DNA of 64,000 nucleotides from Lunularia cruciata. Taxonomy: Eukaryota; Streptophyta; Marchantiopsida; Lunulariales; Lunulariaceae. A model generated the notes under the pieces. That model made no database searches. It was given only the letters and a program-made list of their open reading frames with translations, and had not been told where the DNA came from. Made by a program: the position numbers and the translations under genes. Where the stretch lies: the NCBI GenBank assembly GCA_948567375.1, contig OX419756.1:67842333-67906332 (forward strand), written 5' to 3'. Shown here piece by piece: positions 21,760 through 34,621 of the stretch. Each line of letters begins with the position of its first letter. The stretch's first letter is position 1.

Positions 21760-24440
21760 AAATGGAGTACTAGAAGACAATCCAGTAAGAGTGTTGATAG
21801 ACCTTGGGGCAATAAATAATTTCTTGTCTTTCTTTGTTGCGATAAGGTTGGAGACAGAATAAGAGAAGGATGAGAAAGAAAAAGTAGAGTTACCTAATGG
21901 TCAAATAGAGAGGATTGAGTCTTTACCTAGAAAGGTAATATTCTTTGTAGGAGGGTATTGAGAAGCAATCAAGTGGCAAGTGATACAACTAGCTCATTAT
22001 GATGTAATCTTAGGTATGCCATGGATGGAGCACTACAACTCCATGGTAGATTGAAGAAAGAAAGTAGTGAAAATAGTCCATGGAAGATCTTTGGGATAAA
22101 AGGAAGATCACAAAGGCAAGAGTTGCCTCTGTATGTCATAAGGACCACGTCAATTGGTAAGACAAATAGATGTTTCATGGGTTTTAATAAGAAAAGTCTA
22201 GGTGCTCAATACAATGGACAAATTCCTAAGAAATTGAAAGATGTGGTTAATTATTTCCAAGATGTCTTTCTGAATGAATTACCCACAAGTTTACCACCAA
22301 AAAGGAGAGTAGATCATAAAATTGAGATACATTTCAGGAAGACACATCCTTGTAACGCCCCATATTGACTATCACCTCATGAGTTGAAGGAGTGTAAGGC
22401 TCAAATTGAGGATATGTTGTAGAAAGGGTTTATCCAACCCAACATATCACCATATGGGGCTCTTGTATTAGTTGTGAAGAAATAAGATGGAACAATGTGC
22501 ATGTGCATTGACTACCAGGGACTAGATCAACAAACGTTGAAAAACAAATATACATTACATTGCATAGATGACTTGTTTGATCAACTCAATGGGGCAAGGC
22601 ACTTCACCAAACTTGATTTGTGGAGCAATTACAATCAAATCAAGATTATGGAAGAAGACATATACAAAACGGCCTTTCAAAAAAGGTATGGTCACTTTGA
22701 GTATTTGGTGATACCATTTGGCCTCATCCACGCTATGGTCACTTTCATGAGTTTGATGAATGACATATTTTATCCATACTTGGATTAATCTTTTATCATT
22801 TTTCTTGATGATATCTTAGTCTAAAATAGGATGCTAATAGAGCACAAGCAACATCTACGAGAAGTCCTCTAGATTCTATGACAGAATCAATTGTATGCCA
22901 AAATCTCAAAGTGCAAGTTTGGTAAATCTAAAGTAGAATACTTAGGTCATAGAGTAAGTGTAAAGGGCATCCAAGTGTTAACAAATAAAATAAAGGTCAC
23001 TCAAAAATGGAGTGCTCCAAAAGATCAGACTCAACTCAAGAGTTTCTTGCGATTGATAGGGTTTTATTGTCAATTTGTCAAGGACTTCTCCAAGATTGCA
23101 CAACATCTAACAACAGTATTGGGCAAGGGGAAGAGGTGGATATGCGGAATCACACAAGAATTGGCCTTTTAGGAGTTGAAAGATGCATTATTACATGCAC
23201 CAATCTTGAAATGGTATGACCCAAAACATCCAATCAAGATGGCTATAGATGCATCAAGTGTAGCAATAAGAGCAATCCTACAACAAGAATGGCAGGATGG
23301 ATGACACCCAATTGCATATTTCTCCCATAAATTGCTACCAACACATTGCAACTATTATACCACTAAATGAGAAGAGTTGGCCTTTGTCCTTGCAACCAAG
23401 CATTGGAAGCACTATTTGGGTGAGAAGGCATTTGTGGTAGAGATGTACCACAAACCTCTAGTCTACCTCAAGACACAAAAAGATCTTTCGTGTGGATAGA
23501 TTTGGTAGGCAGAGTGGAGAAAAAAATTCAAGATGACAATCAGACATGTGGAGAGCAAAAATCAACTTGCATATGCATTCACTTGAATGCCAATGGTAAA
23601 CAATTTGGTGGTGGAAATCAAGATGAACCCTAAATTCTAGCCTAGGGTTCTTGCTACTACAAAAATTGATCCATATATTGTAGGTGCTCAATCATCCAAA
23701 GGCATCACCAACACCCAAGGACTCACCTTCCATGATGGCAAGTTGTGGATCCCAAATGATATGGATCTAAGAACCACCATCCTAGCGGAATGTCATGATT
23801 CTGCCATTGTAGGTCATGTTGGAATGGACAAGACCTTGGAGGTAGTCAAATGCCATTACTATTGGCCCAAGATGAGAAACAATGTGATGGAATATGTTTG
23901 GAGCTGCCTACTTTGTCAACAAAATAAGGCTTCTAATCAAGCTCCCACAAGACTCCTCCAACCTCTCCCCACTCCTACACAAAGTTGGGAACAAGTAAGC
24001 ATGGATCTGGTTTGTGAATTGCCCAAGACCACCCTTGGGTTTGATTCCATTGTAGGCTTTGTCAACCAACTCAGCAAAATGATTCATGTATGTCCTACCA
24101 CCAAGGATGTGATTGCCCCGCAACTAGGTCAATTGTATTGAGATGTAGTCTTTTCCCATCATGGCTTGTCTTGAGTGCTCATCATAGATGGAGGCATTCA
24201 ATTCACTAGTTTGTTTTGGAGAACACTTTTTGGGTTCTTCAAAACCAAATTGGTTATGTCCACAATTTACCCTCCACAAACTGATAGACAAACAAAGAGG
24301 GAAAATTTCATTATTGAGGATATGCTTTGGGGCTTTACTTTGGATGAGCAAGAGAGTTGGGACACCTTACTCCCATTGGTGGAATTTGCTTACAACAATT
24401 TGGTGAATACCTCCACACAAGTCACACCATTCTTCCTCAT
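21760..24440 (+). pseudogene. Element B pol: protease, reverse transcriptase, RNase H, integrase
   Basis: A protease-like VRVLIDLGAINNFLS lies near 21790-21835. Reverse transcriptase spans about 22440-23000 ([22 protein letters not shown] near 22802) and RNase H about 23170-23510. The integrase zinc-binding segment is at about 23790-23950 (GHVGMDKTLE, CHYYWPKMRNN, CLLCQQNKAS) and the DDE core at about 24000-24440. The gene order is that of Ty3/gypsy. It is decayed with many breaks. Confidence 0.85.
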
Positions 24441-24849
24441 GTATGGAGATTATCCTTTCACACCTTCAAGCTTGATGAAGGTCCATTCAATGGCTACCAA
24501 GGTTGACGTTGTCAACACTTTTTTTTCTAGAATCCAACAAGGGGTAGAGCACGCCAAGCACAAGTTGCAAATTGCCCAAAATTGGCAAAGTAGTATGGAG
24601 ATGCACACGGCCAACACATGGAGTTCAATGTGGGGGATCAAATCTGATTATCAACCACCAACCTCAAGTTAATTGGTTCTCATAAGCTTAGACCTTGTTT
24701 TATTGGACCTTTCTCCATCCTTTGTCGCATCGACACCGTGGCCTATCACCTCAAGCTACTGCCACATATGGAGATCCACCCAATGTTCCTTATTATGTAA
24801 ATATGATCCTTGACCACCCCACTTCTCTTCCATCTAGGAAAGTCAACCT

Positions 24850-25020
24850 TATCCAACTCTAGTTGATGAGGCGGAGGAGTATGAGGTCAAACGCATTCTC
24901 CAAAATGCATCTGTGGTACTCGCCATCCGTGTGTGGAATATTTGGTCCATTGGAAAGGGTAACCACTATATGAGGCAAAATAGGAGCCAACAACCAACTC
25001 GACCAACACACCAATGTTAG
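24850..25020 (+). pseudogene. Element B chromodomain region
   Basis: The frames read EAEEYEVKRILQNA followed by segments resembling VEYLVHWKG and YEA.WEP. Together with the better-preserved counterpart in element A at 15.6-15.8 kb this places A and B among the chromoviruses. The domain reads methylated histone tails and steers integration. Confidence 0.6.
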
Positions 25021-25080
25021 TTTGATCTTTTGATAAACAACTTTGCTATGAAGATATTGCATCTTAAAAGGGGGGAGGTC

Positions 25081-25671
25081 TATAATACAAGCAGCTAGAC
25101 ATATTATCTAGAGGTGAAAATTGGCTTGGTAACATCTAGAAGGATGTTTTGTACAATTGGCTAGGTACATCAGACAGAGGTGTCACAAAAAGAGTATTTC
25201 TACTAATAGCGTAGAAGTTGAAAATAGCCTAAAAACTTTAGAGCTAGTTTGGGAGGCCTAAACGAATGAATTAGGTCTTGAAAATGAAAAGATTGTGCCA
25301 CCTCAGGACAAATAGCTCCCCACCATAATTCCTCTCATTGAGAGCTTTCCAATGGTACCTCACCCGTGTGATTGTGAGCTCCCTATAGGAAGATTTCCTA
25401 AAGATTCCCTTTGGTCAAACCCATTTGACCAGCTAGATAGGACAAGAACTGACATGTCACCCATCTAAACAACTAATCCAAGGATGGAGCTCACTAAAGG
25501 TCACCAATCCATGTATCTGATCCAAGGGTGGAGCTTCCTTTGAGGAGATCTTCTTTGCTATATAATAAAGAGAAGGTGCTCCTTTGGGATATCAAAGGAT
25601 TGAGTGTAAAACTTATATTTTTTTCTCTTGTATCTCTCTTGGAGAGTTTTTCTCGTCCTCAAAGTATTACA
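25081..25671 (+). repeat. Element B 3' LTR
   Basis: It starts TATAATACAAGC right after the purine tract AAAAGGGGGGAGGTC and ends CAAAGTATTACA. It pairs with 19357-19955. Confidence 0.85.
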
Positions 25672-28190
25672 AAATGTAAGTGTTCCTCCACAAGGTTTAT
25701 TCATTCATGGAAGATGAGTCATGCCAAAAGGCATAGTTTATGGACAACAAGCAAATATTCTTGTACTACACTTTGTTGGTACTTAGGGACAAAGGAGGCT
25801 AGGTTAGCAAAAGGATGGTTATTGGTTTAAGGACAAGGTGAATTTGCTTGAAATTTTCAAGGGTAATAAAGAGGTAGCAAAAATGCCTCCAGCCAATGTA
25901 CCTTTGGGAGGAGTGCCAACTAGAGATAAGTGGATGAAAATCATTGACATCCTCCACAAGGTAAGCCACTATCTCATAGTCTTTACTTAATTATTTTACC
26001 ATTGAGGCCTTTTATAGACAATAACTCCTGCACCCCTCCCCAAATGCAGCTTACAACTTTCATCTTACTATGCTTGTTCTATATGCCGCTAATGTTGTAT
26101 TATTGATTGATTTATCAAGGAGAACAAGCAATTCAACAAGGAGATCCAAAAGCTTTTGGAACTTGGTTTGATCATTTTGAGCCATTACAAGTTGAGTATC
26201 AATATATAACAAGTGAATATTAGAGTATTGAAAAATTATTTACATCCTAAAATTCTTTCCAAAAAATACATACACTTAATAGCAGTTGATAGCTCTTCTT
26301 ATGATGGATTATAACCTTGCATAATCATTCTCTTTAAGTATAATGATAAAAATCATCATTCTTGGATTGATAGAGAATGTCATAGAAATAAAATCAGTCT
26401 TAAGGGAAAATTTGAGTTGACTAATAGGCTCTAACACTAAGAAACATTTCATGAGATGAAAGGCTCAAGAGATTTGAAAGCAAAAATCATTTAACATTAT
26501 GTGTTTTATGGTTCTAAAACACTATAGACAATTGAATGTTGTAGAATCCATAACTTGATGCACTTATTAACAAAAAGTAAAAAATTTAAGTAGCTAATAT
26601 TATGCATGGTGACATGTAGTTGAGTCTCTTCCAAATAATACAATGGAGTAATTTTTATTTTTAGGCCCATCTATAAAGGTGAACTCCAGTCATTGTTGGA
26701 ATCATCTGATCTACTTTCATCCACTCATGTTCAAAGTGGGAGGGCATTCCCAACAACTCTAGGAAGTGAAGCTACTAAATCATTTGTGGATCATTCAAAC
26801 CACTTCTTTTACCAATAGTGTATGGATATTGGTAGATGAGATTATAAGCCTTTCTAAGAACTAGTGATCCAAAGTGCATTAAGTGCATATGAATGATAAC
26901 CAAGATATGATCAATATTCAATGCAAGACTAATAATAAATCCCTAGAGTAGAAAACATGGAATGTAACCTCAAGCAAAGGCATAATTGCAATACATCTAG
27001 AATGACATATATCACATTTTATCTAAGGAACAAGTAAACATCATGTATTTAGTAATGGTGATGCAACAAAGTAAGAAATATAAAGCATTGGGCAATTGAC
27101 CACCTATAAGTTATGCATGAACAAAGAAAATAAGCAGTAGTATGGAGTAGAGTAGGAACACTATATATCAAAGTTCAAGTATGAACCATGAAGTAGGCAA
27201 AGATTGAGTGCAAAATAAATGGGATGGAATAAGTTGAGGATAGGAGGAGTGGAGCAATGCATGAACAAAGTAAATGGTGCTTTTTCTAAGACTTATCAAA
27301 GTGTAATAACATACCACAACAATATTAGGAGATATTAGGAGACAACAACAAACCAAAAGAGGACTGGATTGAGTATATTGCAACAAGCACTACCAATGCT
27401 TGAGTCTTTGAATGCTAGACAACTAATGGAAGTAGAGGGTGGCCATAGTAAACCTCCACAAAAGCACATGTGACTTCATCAATGCCTCACACAGTGCCAA
27501 AGTAGCTAAGCAAATGTCAATAACCCTTATACCAAGTTTTTACTAACAAATCATGAGTTCCAAGGCAAACTATGTTGCTCCCCCAATGCCACTCAAAATT
27601 ACTAAGAATATCAAGGAAAGAATAGGTTGAAAATATGTGTCAACCATAAATGTAGCAACTATTGTAAAATGCTAGCATATGGAAGGAAGAACCAAGATGA
27701 AGTGTAAGGAAAGGTGTAATCACAAAAATCCTAGCCATAAAATGAGAACCAACCACAAAATAAATGAATCATAGTGAGTAAGAGAAGGGAAGGAGCCAAA
27801 ACATACTTAATGAATCCATGAAATCTCAAACATCAGTTTGTAGAGACATATCCAAGGCATAGCAAAGTCATTTAATGATGCAACTGTAAATAAAAAGCTT
27901 GTTAGTAATTGGAGAGGGGAGAAAGAATAACCATTGATGCATGGGAAAGGGCAAGCCAACTCAAACAAGGAATGCAAGAGTGAAGAGTAAGAAGAATAGA
28001 ATAAAATAGAAGAAAAAGGAAGAGCAAGTAGGACAAAATAGAATGAAATCACAAAGGAGGGTGCAAGAGAAAAGAGGCAATATCAGCCTCGGATGAATGA
28101 AGGACAAGGTGGACCCCATGTTAGTAAGAGAATGTTAATGACCACATGGCAGTAAATAGTATTCCATATAGTGGAAGAGTGTATTTATAT
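25672..28190. other. Intergenic, no gene recognised
   Basis: AT-rich sequence with scattered short open frames and no motif that I can assign. The stretch at 27.2-28.1 kb is purine-rich on the plus strand, which explains the longer minus-strand frames there. The right part may include further 3' untranslated sequence of the minus-strand LINE. Confidence 0.35.
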
Positions 28191-28199
28191 GAGTCCAAA

Positions 28200-28420
28200 A
28201 TTCATGCTAAAGAGAAAAATGTGACCGTGTGTGAAAATAAGAATGATAAGAAGACCCCATCAAGCTGTACAAGGAAAAGACAAAGGAGGAAAAATGGGAC
28301 TAAGCCCCAATAGTATTAATAAGATGAATCTTACCTACAATACCTAAGATATCTAATTTAAGCAAATTGTATGGTCTACAAACAACTGGAGCATCTGAAA
28401 AAGCATCACAATGTGTGATT
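28200..28420 (-). repeat. Dispersed repeat R2 at the LINE 3' side
   Basis: On the minus strand this holds GGGGCTTAGTCCC and the same flanking words as R1, preceded by ATGCTCCAGTTGTTTGTAGAC, shared in near-identical form with R1. It lies just downstream of the LINE's endonuclease-like frame, which suggests that the R family is the LINE 3' untranslated region. Confidence 0.6.
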
Positions 28421-31400
28421 GCTCTCCTATGGATTTCCCTAGTCAATGCTCTTTATAGAGCAATGGTCATATGTTGTCTAAAATATATTGTGAAATATGA
28501 GAGTGAGAATAGTACCCTTGATGTGTAGAATGATTTAGCTCCCATGCACTAACAATGTGTCAAACATCGCATCCATTGCTCTATATAACTCCAAAGCTAG
28601 AAGAACAAAGAGGTGACCTTGTTGCATACCTCTATACCTTGCTTGCTCTTGCTCTGCTCACTGCCCATCCATTAGGATGGATGATCACTCCTTCCAACAC
28701 CGCATCATGTGTAAGGTTTGTAACCACAATATCTGCTACTATCACTTGATCATCTTGGACCAAGTATATGTTTTCCATGACTTGTGTCATTTGCAAAGCA
28801 TACCAAAGCTCCCTCCAAGCAAGGTATCCACTCTCTTGTGCCATGGAAAATACTTTATCCCTAATAGCTTTGTGGTTAAATATCCTCTATCCTCCAAATG
28901 AGCATTGTATCATATGGACAGATGTTGCATGTAGTGTAGAACCACACTCACAAGTGAGTAATGAAGATGCAGATGGGTATACCAAACCTAGGCAAAACCT
29001 CATCATTGTAGAGAAAGTAATTGGTAAGAGTAGGAATGCTCTAATGCATTGTCGAGCTAGGATCCAAAAACCTGTACCCTTGCCAAAGCAAGAGAGAAGA
29101 TGTGCTCTAGTAGTACAAGGAATGGATGAGTCAACTAAGAGAGAATTCAATGTATGTTTAAATTGTTGCTCCATCAAGGAAGATTGCAAACCTCTAGTCC
29201 AATCTGAAAGTAGGGAAGCAAAGGATGGAAGGTCCTCTTGTGCTTGTGGAGATATATCACTGCTCATCTACCATAATAACATCTAGCAAGAAAAAGATCC
29301 CTAGTCCACCTTGGTCACATACGTCTCCAAGATTGACCTATCAATAACCACAAAATGAGAGGCAAGTAGAGGTGTTGAGAGAGCTCAACTACCCAAAATG
29401 CTAAAGGTGCCATATTCTCCATAGATAGTAGGCCTACCCCTCTACATGAGATTGGTATGAATGTTTATCTTCATGCCTAATTCCCTCTTACATAGTCAAA
29501 TGTCCCTAGTCCAATGATATCACTAGAGACACCCATAATCCTCCTATCAAGCACTCTCAAATGAGATAAGAAGGTCATAGAAAGGGGAAACATGTAAAGA
29601 AGGTAGGTTGGTCTATAGACAATACTTGTAGAGAGTATACTAAATGCCACATGTGGATCTCCTAGTAGAGGGAGGTCATCCATGTGAAGAATATTCTATA
29701 CAAGGGTTGTGTCTAGGAAAAAAGTAACAAAATCATTGGATCCTACTAGCACTCTAAAAATACAAAGGCCATCTATAGATGTGTTACGCCCCATTGAAAT
29801 TTGGAGGTGAGGAGGAGTACCTAAAGGGGACCATGATCAATACTTTGATACCTTGACTCTCAAGCCTACAAGATGAAACTGATAGTCAAGTAGTCAAAGG
29901 CTAATCTAATCTGATCTTAAGGGACCATGATGTGTGTATCATTTGCCAAGAAGAGAGAAACACAACCTTGCATGGCCAAAAGTAGTAGATAAGAGGGTTC
30001 TAAAGTGAGCCATGGCAAATAAAGGTCCCCATAGAGGATCTCTCTATTGTGTACAAATGATTGACTCCAAGATAGTTACTCCCTCATGTGAGAAACCATG
30101 CTGGTAATCAAGGGAAGAAGGAGAGCCATAGAAAGATTGCATAAAAGGAATAAGACTCACCTAGGATCTACTAGCCTCTCTAGGCTCTCTAATTATGGAT
30201 GCACATGAGATGTTATTAAAAGTGTTCTCAACCTCCACATGTAGAACAACCCACTCAGGATGGATATCTAAGAGTGCTCTAATGCCTAGAGATATAGCTT
30301 CACAACCTCTAGATGTAACAACTCCAAACAGATGTAGACTAAGGTGTTATTAGAAATGAAAAAAATGTTGAAGGACAATGGTATAGCTAACAAGATGTGA
30401 AAAGACCTCCCCAATAGCAATCAGTCTAATTATTCTTATGCATTTCTCCATTGCAAGAATTCAACTAGCACTTAACACTTGACTAACTAGAATCTCTCCC
30501 TTTAGTATTGCTACAACCAACTAGAATAGATCAATAAAATTACTAGAGGGATCATCAAGCTAGAAGCAATCTCTAAAATTCTCATATAACATCCTTAACA
30601 AACCTCCTAAGGAGAAGTATGGGGTGGTGCACAATGCTTGTGCAAAATGCAATCTATCAAGATATAAAAGTTGCTCATGTTGATAGTCTAAGACCTTAAG
30701 TGGTACTCCCTCTCCTCAACAAAATTTAATAAGCATACGGAAGAGATAGTCTCATCAGTGGAACTAAACATAGACAAAGGATGTAAAGCTCATGCTGCTT
30801 TACTATAATGTCTTTCTTGACCCAATATCTTATAGCATTGACATTGAGTAGAATTTGTAGTACCATGTGGCCAAATCTGTCTCCTATGATGTACATCATG
30901 TATGCACTCCTCCTATAGTGTAGCCCAATCCCCCACTCAGAATCTAAAAAATCTAACAGCCACCTCTCTTTGTCCCTCTTCCCTCTAGTATAGCAAAGAC
31001 ATCATTGTGGCAGTAGGAGGAATAAGAACCTTGCTAACTCATCCATGGGATAACAAGCCGATCAATCAGATGGTAAGAAAAAAGCCTATCTAGCCTCATC
31101 ATAGAGTGTATGGGGAAGCCTATGTAATAAACATGGACAAGTAAAAATAGCCTCAAATAACCCCAAAATACAACCCATTTGAAATGCTAACCACTCCCAC
31201 GACTCAATTGATACCTCCAAAGCAATCAATGAAGGGATAGATGAAGCATGTGTCATACCAAGTGTCAATGATCTAGATGTGGTTGCTCGCCTCATGTGAG
31301 CATCCCAAGTAGTCCAATCATAGTCCTTGTGCATCTTTCCCACATGAGTCTTTACCCCTTGCAAAGTAAAGAATCTATGACACATTGAGCATGATGTATC
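28200..31400 (-). mobile_element. Non-LTR retrotransposon (LINE) with zinc finger and restriction-like endonuclease
   Basis: On the minus strand, a C2H2 finger (C-x2-C-x11-H-x4-H, starting CSMCHRFF) lies near 31330-31390. Reverse transcriptase follows. RDPLWGPLFAMAHFR near 30010-30050 corresponds to the conserved QGDPLGGxLFALAHxR, and a YTHHGPL segment near 29940 to the catalytic xADDTHxxGP box. A Cys/His cluster, CECGSTLHATSVHMIQC, lies near 28900-28960, followed at 28640-28840 by RDKVF and DDQVIVADIVVTN. The last segment resembles the restriction-like endonuclease of R2/NeSL-type LINEs. This order differs from the usual plant L1 and RTE LINEs, which have an N-terminal APE nuclease. The frame is interrupted by many stops, including within the QGDP and ADD boxes, so this copy is dead. 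The 5' end is uncertain and may reach 32.1 kb. Confidence 0.7.
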
Positions 31401-32460
31401 TCAAGCTGATCTAGGCTGCCTCACATGGGAAAGTGAAATAATAACTAGCACAAGAATAATGATAGTAACACAGATTGCTACTCTCTATAGCTCCCCATAC
31501 CTGCAAAACCACAACCCACTTATGCCCCACCTCAAATGAGTATGTGCTAACTCTCCAAACCCTAAAAAACTATAAAACCTCATGACTTTCAATTTACATC
31601 TCCATAGTTTTTGGACTAAGTTCCAATGGAACTAAAATATGAAAACCAAGAGAATGAAAATGAAAGTTCTCCACAAGTCATTTTAAATTCATGTACAAAT
31701 TCATGACAAAGTCATGTTAAACACATCCACAACTTCAAGGTTTGTGTGCCTATTGGAGAAACTAGTGCATGGTATGGATATGCACACCTGGTCAAAGCTA
31801 AAGACCTTTTCTGGCAGATAAATTTTTAATTAGAAACTTATCAATCTAGATGGGGCTAAACGTGTCCTAATGTCCAAAAAACCATTAGCTAGTGTGAAAT
31901 TAATTTGGAGAAATTCTTCACATGAGAGATTTGATAGTAGCCTCCTACTATAACTCAAAGTTGCAGGCCATCCCCAAACTTTTGGAGACTTACTTGACCT
32001 AGAACAGCTTGAGTTCAACTTTGCCTACAACTCCCATTAAGTCAAGAAATTTGTCTCTCTACTTTCAACACCTGTTTATAGAAGTAAAGTGCCGTCTATT
32101 CTGTTAAGGCGTGGTAAACCAGGAATTGAAAATATTGTTAACCTGTAAAATTAAAAGGACACATCATAAGGAAAAGTAGACAAGAATAACTATAACAGGA
32201 ATAAAAGTTTCAGGAATAGACTGTGGACTCAAGGAATATCTCTTGTGCTCTTCTTTCCTTTTTGCACTTGTTTGTAGCTTGTATTTCGTTTCCCATTCCT
32301 TGGGGTACTCTATATATATACATACCTTTGTACGGGATAATCATAGAATAATTTATGGAATAACTATGAATTCCCGAGACATCCTAAACCCGACCTATCA
32401 CAGTGAAGATTTTGACTAAATAAATCTGACAAGTGTACTTATTCCATGGGTATTTCCAAC
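31400..32460. other. Upstream side of the minus-strand LINE, no clear feature
   Basis: AT-rich sequence that may include the 5' untranslated region of the LINE. No open frame with a known motif was found. A TATATATATACATAC stretch sits near 32311. Confidence 0.3.
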
Positions 32461-32469
32461 ATACTTGCA

Positions 32470-32640
32470 TAGGTGAGATCTCTTAGGTATTATAGGGCAG
32501 ATTCCTCCTACCTATACTATTGGGGCTTAGTCCCATTTTACCCCTTTGTCTTTTCAGTGTTCAGTTTGATGGGGTCTTTCTGTCCATTTTGTTTTCACAT
32601 GTGATCACCTTTTTCTATTCAGTTCCAACGAAATTATAAA
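32470..32640 (+). repeat. Dispersed repeat R3 (probable LINE 3' tail)
   Basis: It contains GGGGCTTAGTCCC near 32523 and the words ATCTCTTAGGTATTATAGGGCAG and TTGATGGGGTCTTTCTGTCC in near-R1 form. No LINE coding sequence is attached, consistent with 5' truncation. Confidence 0.6.
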
Positions 32641-34135
32641 GAGATTGAACGTTTTATTAGAAGTCGATAATCTTCCTAGCAGTGATCAAAAGCTTATATG
32701 CATTTCGCATACGTTATCATCCATCGTTCAAGGAGGGTAGATGCATAATTTTATCGTAATAAACGCTGACAGGAAGGAGATCAAAGTCAACACTAACAAA
32801 AACTTTGAAACAAATCCATCTCTCAAACAGCGGAAAATCACTTTTGAAGATTGTATGCTCTATGCTCTCTACGAACTGGGACTTGATCTGTACTGCAGTA
32901 TTCTACACAAAAATGCCGTACACCAGTGCAAGTTGAAGTCCAAGGTGTTGCATGGTGTCTCGGCGAGGTCAGTTCCGACAAACTACTATAGCCAAAGAGC
33001 AGTAGTAATATTAGTAGTAGTAGTTGGTAAAGTGAGTAGAGCAGACATTTCAAAGGAACCAACTTCTTTATTTATTCCTCCTTGTGAAAAATCGCCCTCA
33101 TACAATATAATTTAGGTGGATGAAGACGGACAAGTGATCCAAAATTTATTGATGATATCTAATCTTTCAAACATTTTTGGGGAAGTATGAAACTTTTTAT
33201 AAATATGCTCATCCTAAACTTCATCTCTTTTCATTTTAAACTGGGTGGATCTCTTGAACTGATAAGAAAGATTGGTAAAGCACACATAACAAGTGGCTGC
33301 TGAGTGTAAAATATTATTTCATCCATGTCCAAAGTTTTGGCTCAATACGAAATAGTCTTGGTGCGGGGTACGAGATATAGTAATTCATCAGTTTTGAACC
33401 TGGTAAGAGAGAGGTAATTTAAACCTAATCAAGTTTTGCTGGAAAAATTCTTAATTTTTTCTAAATTGGGGTGTAAGCTCAATTTAGAACCCTTTTGTAT
33501 TGAATGGGGTCCAAGGGGGAGTGCGCTTTTTTCTTGTCTATTTATATACGCTTGTCTCAAACAGGCCGATGTTTTATTTGTGGAGTTGCCTAATTTCTAA
33601 TGAGCCAAGAAGTATAATCACTCGAGACGAAATGTGCATTATCTTAGTATTATGCTCCTTCAGGTTCATCTTAGTATTAATATTAGTATTCTAATCTCTC
33701 TTGGTGACCGATACCCAACTGATAAACAGTCCAGGACCTGTTAAAACAAAATATTTCAACGCGAATCAAAGATATTAATAATTTCAACCGAAATTGTGAT
33801 AGATTTTTTATCACACCAACCTTTTTCGAATAATAACATCAAACGCTTTTCCTGTCTCGCTACTGGCATGAGGTAGGAACTCTAGTCTCAATAAAAAAAT
33901 CACTAGGACTTCAAAGCCGGCACTAAAAGGGACCACCGCTTAGATACCAAAAGATGTTCAACTTCATAATACCCAATTAAATAAGAACCATATTTATTAT
34001 GGAAAAGTATTAGGACCCGGAGCATCCGCACCAATCATATCTAACAATACATTCTGGTATCAAACTGTCTGGGCGGGCTAGTCTCAATAAACAAGTATTA
34101 TGAGGGAGGGAGCACACGGACTCTAAAAAAACCCA
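32640..34135. other. Intergenic with one unassigned ORF
   Basis: A 124-residue plus-strand open frame at 32741-33115 has no motif that I recognise, no obvious signal peptide and a run of hydrophobic valines near its middle. The rest is AT-rich without features. The open frame could be chance. Confidence 0.3.
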
Positions 34136-34137
34136 GA

Positions 34138-34530
34138 TAAAACATGAAGCCCACGTCTTGGGGTTGTCTAAGAGTGAACCAAACTAATCCTAATAATACC
34201 CAAACAAATAATGGATCCAAAGTCTTGGTAGATAGTCTAAGAGTTGAGCAAACTAATCCTAACAATACTGAAACAAAAAATCAAATCCAAAGTCTTGGTA
34301 TACAGTTTGAGTTAACGACCTAAGCCCAAAAGTAATCAGACAAACATTTAGAGCCCAAGTCTTGGTACATAGTCCAAGAGTTAACCAAACCAATCCTAAC
34401 AATACCCAATCAGAATATAAAACCAAATCTTGGTGTAATCTAAGAGTTAACCAAACTGATCCTAATAGCACGAAAACTAAACATGGAACCCAAATTTTGG
34501 TATGTGGCCTAAGAGCTAAACAAACCTTCA
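34138..34530. repeat. Degenerate minisatellite, unit about 60-65 bp
   Basis: About six imperfect tandem units repeat the words AGTCTTGGTA, GTCTAAGAGTTA, ACCAAACTAATCCTAA and AATACCCAAA in the same order. The array ends about 90 bp before the inverted cystinosin copy begins. The 118-residue minus-strand open frame at 34259-34615 is a by-product of the repeat. Confidence 0.75.
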
Positions 34531-34621
34531 TCTTGCTTCTAGAAGCCTTATCTTCTTGACGTGTCTTGAACTTGAAAAGTGAAGCCTTTACAAGTCCATT
34601 GGGCACATGAGACAACTATAA

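Larger units (their letters stand above)
19357..25671 (+). mobile_element. Element B: chromodomain Ty3/gypsy retrotransposon with both LTRs
   Basis: It has a 599-bp 5' LTR, a tRNA-Met-like primer site, gag, protease, reverse transcriptase, RNase H, integrase, a chromodomain region, a purine tract and a 591-bp 3' LTR. The overall layout is complete, but the coding frames are decayed with many breaks. The two LTRs differ at roughly one site in ten by eye, so the insertion is old. The flanks AAACC and AAATG match at three of five positions. It shares its family with element A and with the solo LTR at 51.6 kb. Confidence 0.9.

Noticed and set aside
32741-33115. 124-residue plus-strand open frame as a gene
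   Set aside because: No motif, no homologue recognised and no neighbouring exon or promoter signal; length is within chance expectation for this composition.
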